This document shows, in pieces, positions 8,589 to 15,745 of a stretch of 64,000 nucleotides of DNA. Source of the DNA: an uncultured Roseburia sp. (GTDB lineage Bacteria > Bacillota > Clostridia > Lachnospirales > Lachnospiraceae). Below the pieces are notes generated by a model. The model was not told the DNA's origin and searched no databases. It saw nothing but the letters and a program-made list of their open reading frames with translations. Each line of letters begins with the position of its first letter. Position 1 is the first letter of the stretch. Where the stretch lies: assembly GCA_944380515.1 (NCBI GenBank), contig CALWHT010000036.1, forward strand, positions 61,846-125,845, written 5' to 3'. The translations under genes were made by a program, and so were the position numbers.

Positions 8589-9677
8589 ATGGCAGAAAAA
8601 ATTATTTTAACAGGCGACCGTCCTACGGGCAAGCTGCATGTGGGACATTATGTAGGTTCTTTGAAACGCAGGGTGGAGCTTCAGAACTCAGGCGAATACG
8701 ATAAGATTTTTATTATGATTGCGGACGCGCAGGCGCTGACAGATAACGCGGACAATCCGGCAAAGGTGCGGAGCAATATCATGGAGGTAGCGCTCGACTA
8801 TCTTTCCGCGGGGCTTGACCCGGAGAAGTCCAATATTTTTATCCAGTCCTATGTGACGGAGTTGACTGAATTGTCCTTTTATTATATGAATCTTGTGACG
8901 GTTTCGAGATTGCAGAGAAATCCGACCGTAAAGTCAGAAATTCAGATGCGTAATTTTGAGACGAGCATCCCGGTCGGCTTTTTTACCTATCCAATCAGTC
9001 AGGCGGCGGATATCACGGCCTTCCATGCGACCACGGTTCCGGTGGGTGAGGATCAGATGCCGATGCTTGAACAGACCAAGGAGATTGTCCACAAATTCAA
9101 TTCCGTTTACGGGGAGACGCTGACGGACCCGCAGATTCTTCTGCCGGAGAACAAGGCGTGCTTAAGGCTCCCGGGAACGGACGGAAAGGCGAAGATGAGC
9201 AAGTCGCTCGGCAACTGTATTTATCTCTCCGAGAGCGAGGAGGACGTGAGAAAGAAAATTATGTCCATGTTTACGGACCCGACCCACATCCGGGTTGAAG
9301 ATCCGGGACATCTGGAGGGCAACACGGTATTTACCTATCTGGACGCGTTCTGCAACGACGATCATTTTGCGGAGTATCTTCCGGAGTATTCCTGCCTGCA
9401 GGAGCTGAAGGATCATTATACCCGCGGCGGACTCGGCGACGTGAAGGTGAAGAAGTTTTTGAATAACGTGATGCAGGAGGAGTTAAGCCCGATTCGCGCC
9501 CGCAGAAAAGAGTATGAGGGCCGGATTGGCGACGTCTATGACATCTTAAGGAAGGGCAGCGAAGTTGCGAAAAAGGAAGCGGAAAAGACGCTTGCCGAAG
9601 TAAAGCATGCGATGAAGATTGACTATTTTGATACGCCGGAATTTTTAGAGGAGCAGAAGGAAAAATTCGGTGTTTAG
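8589..9677 (+). CDS. trpS: Tryptophan--tRNA ligase
   Basis: A 362-residue class I aminoacyl-tRNA synthetase that charges tRNA-Trp in the cytosol. It starts with ILTGDRPTGKLHVGHYVGS, which holds the HIGH-type motif (HVGH), and has an intact KMSKS loop (GKAKMSKSLGN, about residue 200). ITAFHATTVPVGEDQMPMLEQ is characteristic of TrpRS. Length is normal to slightly long. It has its own promoter and a terminator about 80 bases after the stop, so it is probably monocistronic. Confidence 0.97.
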   Translation: MAEKIILTGDRPTGKLHVGHYVGSLKRRVELQNSGEYDKIFIMIADAQALTDNADNPAKVRSNIMEVALDYLSAGLDPEKSNIFIQSYVTELTELSFYYMNLVTVSRLQRNPTVKSEIQMRNFETSIPVGFFTYPISQAADITAFHATTVPVGEDQMPMLEQTKEIVHKFNSVYGETLTDPQILLPENKACLRLPGTDGKAKMSKSLGNCIYLSESEEDVRKKIMSMFTDPTHIRVEDPGHLEGNTVFTYLDAFCNDDHFAEYLPEYSCLQELKDHYTRGGLGDVKVKKFLNNVMQEELSPIRARRKEYEGRIGDVYDILRKGSEVAKKEAEKTLAEVKHAMKIDYFDTPEFLEEQKEKFGV

Positions 9678-9755
9678 TGTTGTGGGCCCGTGGAGTGAGC
9701 CTGAATATGCAGTCTTATAAAACGAAATGAATTAGAGAAAAATAAAGTATGTAAG

Positions 9756-9786
9756 AAAGCCTGGAGTTAATCTTTCAGGCTTTTTT
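9756..9786 (+). terminator. Intrinsic terminator after trpS
   Basis: AAAGCCTG (9756-9763) pairs with CAGGCTTT (9776-9783), and the run of six T follows at 9781-9786. Confidence 0.8.
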
Positions 9787-9819
9787 GTTTGTCCTCCATG
9801 TGTGGACCCTAACATAAAG

Positions 9820-9848
9820 TTGACAGCAGGGGAAATGAGATTTACAAT
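9820..9848 (+). promoter_or_regulatory. SigmaA promoter of the ABC-2-like operon
   Basis: Consensus TTGACA (9820-9825), 17-base spacer, TACAAT (9843-9848). It drives the ATPase gene starting at 9932. Confidence 0.7.
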
Positions 9849-9931
9849 TGTAGAAAACTATGAATTATTGGCTGAAAATTGCAGGAAATTATCAATAGAT
9901 TTTTATTGCCGGAGGAGGTTTGAAAATAAAT

Positions 9932-10837
9932 ATGGTCAGAATGTGTAATATCACCAAAAAGTACAAAAAATTTTATGCGCTGAAAAATGTTTCGTTTCGC
10001 CTGGAAACAGGCGTATATGGACTGATTGGGGAGAACGGGGCGGGTAAGACGACAATCATGAAGCTTTTTACAGGACAAATCCGTGCAGATCAGGGAAAAA
10101 TATTTTACGGGCAATCAGAATGGGACGATGATTGTAAGGTGAAGGTAGGGTATCTGCCGCAAAATTTTGAATTTTTTGACAATCTGACGGTTATAGAAGC
10201 ATTGGAGTATTTGCAGCAAGTTCGGGGAAATAAAAGCGAGGACTCAAAAGAGGAAATCTTAAAGTGGCTGGAGTATTTGAATCTGACTTCTCACGCGGAA
10301 AAAAGAATAAAAAAATTGTCTGGGGGAATGCGTCAGCGCCTTGGAATTGTTCAGGCGTTTATGGGAAATCCTGAGATCATTTTATTAGATGAGCCGACTG
10401 TGGGACTTGACCCTAAGGAAAGGCTGGCTTTTCGTAATATGGTAAATGAAGTTTGTGGTGAGAAAACGATTCTTATTTCTACTCATATTTTAGATGATGT
10501 TGAGAGTACATGTGAAAAGATGATAAGTTTGAAACAGGGTGAGGTCATTTATGAGGGAAAGATAAATGAATTTATCCGTGCAGAGCAGGGGCGCGTGTAT
10601 ACGGCGGATTTGCGCAGAGAAGATATTTCAAAACCCGGGAAAGAAATTAACATTATCGCGATAAAAAGAGAAGAAAAAATGGTAAATATTCGCTTTGTTG
10701 TTCAGGATCAGGCATTATTTGATGCTATGGATTTTTATAAAAAAGTAAATATCAAAAAGGCGGAAACAAATCTGGAGGATGCTTATTTTTTAAATACATA
10801 TCTCAGACCGGGAAAGCAGGTGCGTGCGGATGTATAA
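9932..10837 (+). CDS. ABC transporter ATP-binding protein (exporter / ABC-2 type)
   Basis: About 301 residues. One ABC ATPase domain with Walker A GENGAGKTT, signature LSGGMRQRLG and Walker B IILLDEPTVGLDP, then an H-loop (LISTHILDDVES). A C-terminal region of about 80 residues has no known motif. The family layout matches ATPases that serve ABC-2 type permeases for peptides, antibiotics or lipids. The ATG at 9932 gives the canonical N-terminus; GGAGGAGG lies at 9911-9918, so a TTG at 9920 is a less likely alternative. Overlaps the next gene by 8 bases. This segment is visibly richer in A/T than its neighbours. Confidence 0.85.
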   Translation: MVRMCNITKKYKKFYALKNVSFRLETGVYGLIGENGAGKTTIMKLFTGQIRADQGKIFYGQSEWDDDCKVKVGYLPQNFEFFDNLTVIEALEYLQQVRGNKSEDSKEEILKWLEYLNLTSHAEKRIKKLSGGMRQRLGIVQAFMGNPEIILLDEPTVGLDPKERLAFRNMVNEVCGEKTILISTHILDDVESTCEKMISLKQGEVIYEGKINEFIRAEQGRVYTADLRREDISKPGKEINIIAIKREEKMVNIRFVVQDQALFDAMDFYKKVNIKKAETNLEDAYFLNTYLRPGKQVRADV

Positions 10838-12107
10838 AGATATCATTTTGCCGTGCATGAAAGAAAAGTTTGGAAGATTATATTTTATTTACTATATTGT
10901 GGTTGGAATCCTATCTTTACTGGTGGGTGAATTAGCCGCTATTGGGATTTTAACGGTTATTACAATTTTTACAGCAATGCAAATTTCGAGAATGCTTTGC
11001 TTCACGGAAATTAATTGTATTAATAATGGATATTACAGCTTCCGGGTAAAAAGGCCGCGCAACATTGTGATTACAGCACTGCTGGCAAATATTCCGTGGC
11101 TTTTTTTTCTGATAGTGAAAATTATGTCGGTTCGGCCCGATATGATATTTTTCTCTTTCCTTGTCTGGGTTTATTTGACGGTTGTCGGAATTATTTCAGG
11201 AAGCTATATAGAAAATGAAGTTCTGTGTTATGGACTGATGTTATTAATTTTTTTCTTCTGTATGCAGAAAACATTAATTCATGAACTATACTTTCGGTAT
11301 ATCACGCCTGTCCTGCTGCTGCGTGGAGAGGTAAATTCGTTTAATGTATGGGGGTTATGTATTCTTGCTGTTTTTGGAACTGCCATTATACTTTCAGTGA
11401 GAAAGAAAACTAAGATTGTATTATTTTTTGTATTGATGATCAGCCTGTGCGGGGAATTGCTGTGTGAAGTAAACTATGAAAGCCGGATTAGTAAAAGTAA
11501 GAATACATTCATAGAACAGGGGGAGTATTCTTTAAGCTTCAATCCGGTTTTACCGAAAGAAGACATGATACATATTGCCGGGTTGTTCAATGAAACAGAA
11601 AAGCTTATGAATGACTATGGATTTGATTTTAAAACAAGACAATATGATATGCGATATTCTGTTTATTTTCCGTGGGAAAGCAGCAGAGAAAAAATATTTA
11701 TTATGAATAATAATGATGAATGCCAGATAAATTTTTATGCAGATTCATTATGCAATATATCGGATAAAGAGTTAATTGCCAGATATGTATATTCTTCAGT
11801 GGATATTGATACCGAACTACAGGAGATAGCAGTAAACTTTTTGGCGGAGGAGGTTGCTGCCAGAATTATTGATAATGAAAATTCATCACAGATAACCAGC
11901 TTTTTATATGATAATTTAGTGGAAACTTATGGAAGATGTGTATCTCCAAAGCAATGCGTGATTGCGGAGTGTCTGAGAAAAACTCCGGAAGACTTTTATG
12001 CGCTGTACAGTGCATTTGGGAAGGTTACAGCTTTAGAAGAGATTAATATTGAAGAGCTTGAAACGCGTGATGCATATAAGGCGATTTTCAGGAGGGTTTT
12101 AGAATGA
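10830..12107 (+). CDS. Unrecognised membrane protein, probable permease partner of the preceding ATPase
   Basis: About 425 residues. The N-terminal half (residues 1-215) has six or more hydrophobic segments. The C-terminal half (about 220-425) is hydrophilic, contains SFNPVLPKEDMIHIAGLF and many acidic residues, and matches no family I recognise; by topology it may be outside the membrane. Translational overlap with the ATPase upstream and the next membrane protein downstream suggests these three form one transporter. The ATG at 10830 is chosen over the GTG at 10824 from spacing to the upstream purine-rich site. Substrate unknown. Confidence 0.55.
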   Translation: MYKDIILPCMKEKFGRLYFIYYIVVGILSLLVGELAAIGILTVITIFTAMQISRMLCFTEINCINNGYYSFRVKRPRNIVITALLANIPWLFFLIVKIMSVRPDMIFFSFLVWVYLTVVGIISGSYIENEVLCYGLMLLIFFFCMQKTLIHELYFRYITPVLLLRGEVNSFNVWGLCILAVFGTAIILSVRKKTKIVLFFVLMISLCGELLCEVNYESRISKSKNTFIEQGEYSLSFNPVLPKEDMIHIAGLFNETEKLMNDYGFDFKTRQYDMRYSVYFPWESSREKIFIMNNNDECQINFYADSLCNISDKELIARYVYSSVDIDTELQEIAVNFLAEEVAARIIDNENSSQITSFLYDNLVETYGRCVSPKQCVIAECLRKTPEDFYALYSAFGKVTALEEINIEELETRDAYKAIFRRVLE

Positions 12108-12754
12108 GGGGTAAAAGTTTTCATCCCATTCATAAAATTACTGTGATGGATATGAAAAGAAATACTATTTTAAAGGTCATATGTTTTCTGGCTTTTGCAG
12201 TCTGTTTTTGTATGTTGATTTTAGGGAATGGGACGACAGAAAAAAGTCGTTGGTTGGCCTATGCGGTATTTTTATATATTACAGCGTTGTCCATACCCCT
12301 GATTTATTATGCTCGTTATGGCGGTAAAAATAAAAGAATTATAGCATGCGTGATAAAGACAAAATTGACAGATATAAAATTATATGATGCTCTGTTCGGA
12401 TTTTATTGTATGACCATTCTGGTTGTTGACTATGGAATTTTAGCGCTGGCAACAGGGTTCAAATATCCGGCGGACGGAAAAACAGGAGTTTGTTTATTTC
12501 TTTCTGTAATGGCCGTGTTGTGGATTTTAAACAGGCTGTGCCTGTTGAGCTTTAAAATTTTTAAATCGTATTTTGCAGGGACAATAGTTTATGTGGCGGT
12601 TAGCATGCTTTGCTTTGTTTCCAATAATGTGATGGCGGGATTTTTTTATCCAGTCAATGGAGGAGTTCTGGGGATTCAGTATTTTGCAGGAAAATTGCTG
12701 GAATTATTCATTGTGGAAATATTTTTGTTTTGTCTGGAAAAGTGTAAAAACTGA
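12104..12754 (+). CDS. Unrecognised six-helix membrane protein, third member of the ABC operon
   Basis: A 216-residue protein with about six hydrophobic helices (around 22-40, 53-70, 100-118, 128-145, 158-178, 192-210) and a basic N-terminus. It begins within the preceding stop codon (ATGA overlap), which implies coupled translation. No family motif was recognised. By context it is a second permease-like subunit. Like its neighbours it is AT-rich. Confidence 0.5.
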   Translation: MRGKSFHPIHKITVMDMKRNTILKVICFLAFAVCFCMLILGNGTTEKSRWLAYAVFLYITALSIPLIYYARYGGKNKRIIACVIKTKLTDIKLYDALFGFYCMTILVVDYGILALATGFKYPADGKTGVCLFLSVMAVLWILNRLCLLSFKIFKSYFAGTIVYVAVSMLCFVSNNVMAGFFYPVNGGVLGIQYFAGKLLELFIVEIFLFCLEKCKN

Positions 12755-12817
12755 ATTGTACTTGCGCGGTAATAGCGTATCATGTAACATATTTTTATAG
12801 ATTGCTTTTTGGGTGAA
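12755..12817 (+). repeat. Copy A of a ~63-nt non-coding repeat (also at 22043-22106)
   Basis: About three quarters of the positions match the element in front of glnS. Shared blocks include TACTTGCGC, GCGTATCATGTA and ATTGC followed by a T run and GGTGAA. It lies between a membrane-protein stop codon and the SGNH hydrolase start, about 50 bases before the latter. Confidence 0.65.
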
Positions 12818-12870
12818 TAATCCGGACAGAAATATTGCGGAAAATTCAATGTGATGCAGGAGGAAAGAAC

Positions 12871-13521
12871 ATGACACCGGAATTAAAAAAAGAAACAGAC
12901 AAAAAGCTGGAAAATTACCGAAAACAGAATCTGACAGTCAGGAAAAATCAAATTCTGTTTGTCGGTTCTTCTTTAATGGAAATGTTTCCGATTGAAGAAT
13001 TCATCAGGGAAAAGCAGTTGTCTCTGATAGCCTATAACAGGGGAATAGGGGGATATAAAACAGAAGACCTTTTAAAAACTCTTGATATTTGTGTTTATGA
13101 GTTATCGCCTCGAAGAATTTTTATCAATATCGGAACGAACGACCTGAGTGATCCTGATATTTCCCTGAAACAGATGATTTGCAATTATGACCGCATATTG
13201 ACACAAATTGAGGAAAAGCTGCCCGAAGCGGAACTCTATCTCATGGCTTATTATCCGGTAAATGATAAGGCGGCGGCAGAGGATATGAAGCCCTGCCTTA
13301 GAATCCGTACGAATGCCAAAATTGCGCAGGCTAATCATGAGGTTATCAAATTGGCAGAAAAGCATAATGCCAAATACATTGACGTAAATGCACCTTTAAA
13401 AGATGCGGAGGGCAATCTGAAAAAAGAATATACAATTGAGGGTATGCATATTAACCGGGCCGGGTATTTATCCATTCTTGATGATATTTTAAAATATGCC
13501 AACGAGCCTGCCTGGAGATGA
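12871..13521 (+). CDS. SGNH/GDSL-type hydrolase
   Basis: About 216 residues, cytosolic (no signal peptide). Block I is FVGSSLMEMF with the candidate nucleophile Ser. A Gly block follows (NRGIGGYKTEDLL), then block III INIGTNDLSDP with the oxyanion Asn, and block V EGMHINRAGY with the catalytic His. These are the four SGNH landmarks of esterases and lysophospholipase-like hydrolases. The Asp usually three residues before the His is not obvious (Glu-Gly-Met-His). The ATG at 12871 is set by AGGAGG at 12858-12863. Substrate unknown. Confidence 0.85.
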   Translation: MTPELKKETDKKLENYRKQNLTVRKNQILFVGSSLMEMFPIEEFIREKQLSLIAYNRGIGGYKTEDLLKTLDICVYELSPRRIFINIGTNDLSDPDISLKQMICNYDRILTQIEEKLPEAELYLMAYYPVNDKAAAEDMKPCLRIRTNAKIAQANHEVIKLAEKHNAKYIDVNAPLKDAEGNLKKEYTIEGMHINRAGYLSILDDILKYANEPAWR

Positions 13522-13557
13522 AAAACATATTACTTTCTGAAAATATGAGGATGCCGC

Positions 13558-14859
13558 TTACACCGGCAGGGTCACGCGAAAGCAGGCACCCCCGCCCGGA
13601 GTGTCGGCGACGGTGATTTTTCCATGGTGCGCATCGGTAATTTCCTTTGCGATACAAAGCCCAAGCCCGAAGTGCTCTTTGTCGGTGCGGGAGCTTTCCG
13701 CCCGGTAAAAGCGCTCAAACACATGCTTTTTTTCCGCATCGGGAATCCCGGGACCGGTGTCGCTGACCAAAAACAGAACGGCCGGGGAATGGTCGTCGGA
13801 GCTCAGGGAAAGTGTTACACTCCCTCCGGCGGGTGTGTAGGAGAGGGCGTTGTCTAACAGGATGGAGAGCACCTGGAGAATCCGTTCCTCGTCACAGACG
13901 AGGCTCTGCGGCGGATTCTCGGGAAGACGGAGGGCAAGGGCAACCTGTCGTTTCTGTGCCAGCAGCTCATATTTTTCGTAGGCGGCAAGCACCAGCTCGT
14001 CCGGCTGGCAGATTTTTGTCTGAAGCTTCAGGGAAGCCGCATCCGAACGGGCAAGCAGCAGCATATCGGAGATCAGGCGCTGCATACGAAGCCCCTCTTT
14101 TTTCATGATTCCGGCAAAATGGCTGCGCTCCTTTTCGCTCGTTGCCTTCTCGAGAGCCTCGGTCCCGGATAAAAGGACGGCGAGGGGCGTGCGCAGTTCA
14201 TGGGAGGCCGCCGCGATAAACTCAGCCTGCTTTCGGTTATTTTCCGCGAGCGGGCGCAGCAGCCGTCCGGTGAAGTACCAGGAAAAGGCAGTGAGCAGAA
14301 AAAGTGCCGCACAGTCCGCGGCGGCGAAGTACAGACGCTGATAAATAATCTGCTGCCTTTGCGCGGCCAGCGGATAAAAAATCAGAAACGAAAGAAAGCC
14401 GTGCTGCCGCGGTATTTTTCCGGCGCAGACATAATAGGAAGCGCCTCTTTGGTCCGTGAGTGAAAAATCCGTGTACCGGGTCAGCCGGCTGGCATCGGCG
14501 GTAAAAAGGTCAAACCCGTATTCGCCGGAGACCGTCAAAGCAGCCTGTTCAATAAGGTCTGCGCCGAGGGCGGACCAGGGGTCAGTCAGGCGTTGGGAAA
14601 ACAGCGGAGTTCCGTTGTCGTAGCACACGAAAATCATGCCGTTTTTTTCCCGGAGCTGATTGAGCCATTGCAGAGAAATGCTTTCCTGTTCCTGCAAATA
14701 GAGCAGGGCGGAGCTTGTCTCATTGACAAAGGCGGAGTAGCCGTTCTGTATTAAGCTGCTTTCTGAGATAAACAGGCAGACAGCCGTTAAGGCAATGAGA
14801 ATCGCTCCCGTCGCCGCCGCGCAGAACAATGTCATTTGGAGATGTAATTTACGAAACAT
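13558..14859 (-). CDS. Sensor histidine kinase
   Basis: A 433-residue membrane kinase. Two transmembrane helices (about 12-32 and 178-198) flank an extracytoplasmic sensor domain of about 145 residues with no recognised fold. HisKA has the phosphoacceptor His in FIAAASHELRTPLAVLLSG. The ATPase domain shows the N box (LSILLDNALSYTP), G1 (DTGPGIPD), F box (HVFERFYR) and G2 (FGLGLCIAKEI). Its start overlaps the regulator gene by 11 bases. The pair is transcribed away from the 15.7-22.0 kb operon, which suggests it controls that operon. Ligand unknown. Confidence 0.93.
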   Translation of the reverse strand: MFRKLHLQMTLFCAAATGAILIALTAVCLFISESSLIQNGYSAFVNETSSALLYLQEQESISLQWLNQLREKNGMIFVCYDNGTPLFSQRLTDPWSALGADLIEQAALTVSGEYGFDLFTADASRLTRYTDFSLTDQRGASYYVCAGKIPRQHGFLSFLIFYPLAAQRQQIIYQRLYFAAADCAALFLLTAFSWYFTGRLLRPLAENNRKQAEFIAAASHELRTPLAVLLSGTEALEKATSEKERSHFAGIMKKEGLRMQRLISDMLLLARSDAASLKLQTKICQPDELVLAAYEKYELLAQKRQVALALRLPENPPQSLVCDEERILQVLSILLDNALSYTPAGGSVTLSLSSDDHSPAVLFLVSDTGPGIPDAEKKHVFERFYRAESSRTDKEHFGLGLCIAKEITDAHHGKITVADTPGGGACFRVTLPV

Positions 14860-15532
14860 GCGCTCCCTCCAATCGGTAGCCGATGCCGCGGACGGTTGTG
14901 AGTGTTACCCGGCTGTTTACGGCGGCAAAGCGTTTTCTTAAAAAATGAATATAGGTGTCGAGGTTGCCCTCCTCCACCGGGGCGTCCGCACCCCAGACAC
15001 GCGAGAGGATGACCATGCGCCGCAGCACGGTATCCGGTTCCCGTAAGAATATTTCCGCCAGGCGTCCCTCCCGCCCGGAGAGGGAGATGCTTCCCCCGGG
15101 ACCCGTAAGCTCGCGCAGTGACATATCATAGGAGAGGTCCGCATACTGAAGGGTTTCGTGCGGCTCCCATTTTCCGCTGCGCCGGCCGAGGGAGCGGATG
15201 CGCGCCGACAGTTCTTCATAGGCAAAGGGCTTTACCATATAGTCATCGGCGCCGCAGTCCAGACCTTCAATGCGGTCGTAAAGCTCACCCAGGGCGGTGA
15301 GTACGATGACCGGTGTTCGGATTCCGGCTTCCCTTGCCTTTTTTAAAACAAGAAGCCCATTCATTGTGGGGAGCATTCGGTCAAGAAGCACAAGGTCGTA
15401 GGCATCCTGTAAAAAGAGGTCCAGTCCGTCCCTGCCGTCGTGACAGATGTCTACCTCGTAGTGCTCCTGCATTAACTGAAACGAAAGCGTATCGCAAAGC
15501 TGTTTATCGTCTTCTATAAGTAAAATCCTCAT
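14849..15532 (-). CDS. OmpR/PhoB-family response regulator
   Basis: 227 residues. Receiver domain with acidic pair IEDD, phosphoacceptor Asp in YDLVLLDRMLPTMNG, Thr in VIVLTALGE and Lys in DDYMVKPFAYEEL. C-terminal winged-helix domain from about 125, with RVWGADAPVEEGNLDTYIHFLRKRF as recognition region and TVRGIGYRL as wing. It is the cognate partner of the kinase it overlaps. The divergent intergenic region carries tandem TTAAAG-type repeats at helical spacing, the expected kind of target for this family. Confidence 0.94.
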   Translation of the reverse strand: MRILLIEDDKQLCDTLSFQLMQEHYEVDICHDGRDGLDLFLQDAYDLVLLDRMLPTMNGLLVLKKAREAGIRTPVIVLTALGELYDRIEGLDCGADDYMVKPFAYEELSARIRSLGRRSGKWEPHETLQYADLSYDMSLRELTGPGGSISLSGREGRLAEIFLREPDTVLRRMVILSRVWGADAPVEEGNLDTYIHFLRKRFAAVNSRVTLTTVRGIGYRLEGAHVS

Positions 15533-15563
15533 CTTAATCTTTATTTCTCCATTCCGGTAATTT

Positions 15564-15605
15564 ATATGTTGCGGTCAGGCGTTTTTGCACCTGACCACGA
15601 CATAT
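15564..15605. repeat. Imperfect inverted repeat between the two-component system and the divergent operon
   Basis: Inner arms GGTCAGG (15573-15579) and CCTGACC (15590-15596); outer arms ATATGT (15564-15569) and ACATAT (15600-15605), separated by 3-base internal loops. It starts 32 bases before the regulator start, so it lies in the leader or promoter of the two-component genes. Confidence 0.6.
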
Positions 15606-15621
15606 CATATCATAATTATCT

Positions 15622-15694
15622 TTAAAAAATCTTGAAAAGAAACAAAAAATTAAAGACTTATTTAAAGAAAGCTTCAAGAAACTTCTGTTAGAAT
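15622..15694 (+). promoter_or_regulatory. Activator-type promoter with tandem TTAAAG-like repeats
   Basis: Related hexamers lie at 15622 (TTAAAA), 15632 (TTGAAA), 15650 (TTAAAG), 15662 (TTAAAG) and 15673 (TTCAAG), spaced about 10, 18, 12 and 11 bases, close to whole helical turns. A -10 element TAGAAT is at 15689-15694 with no good -35 at the right distance. This is the usual layout of a promoter that needs an OmpR-type activator; the adjacent regulator is the obvious candidate (inference). Confidence 0.5.
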
Positions 15695-15745
15695 ATCCTT
15701 ATCGGCGGGAGCGTGAAAGCCTGCCGGAGGAAAGGAAATAAAGAA

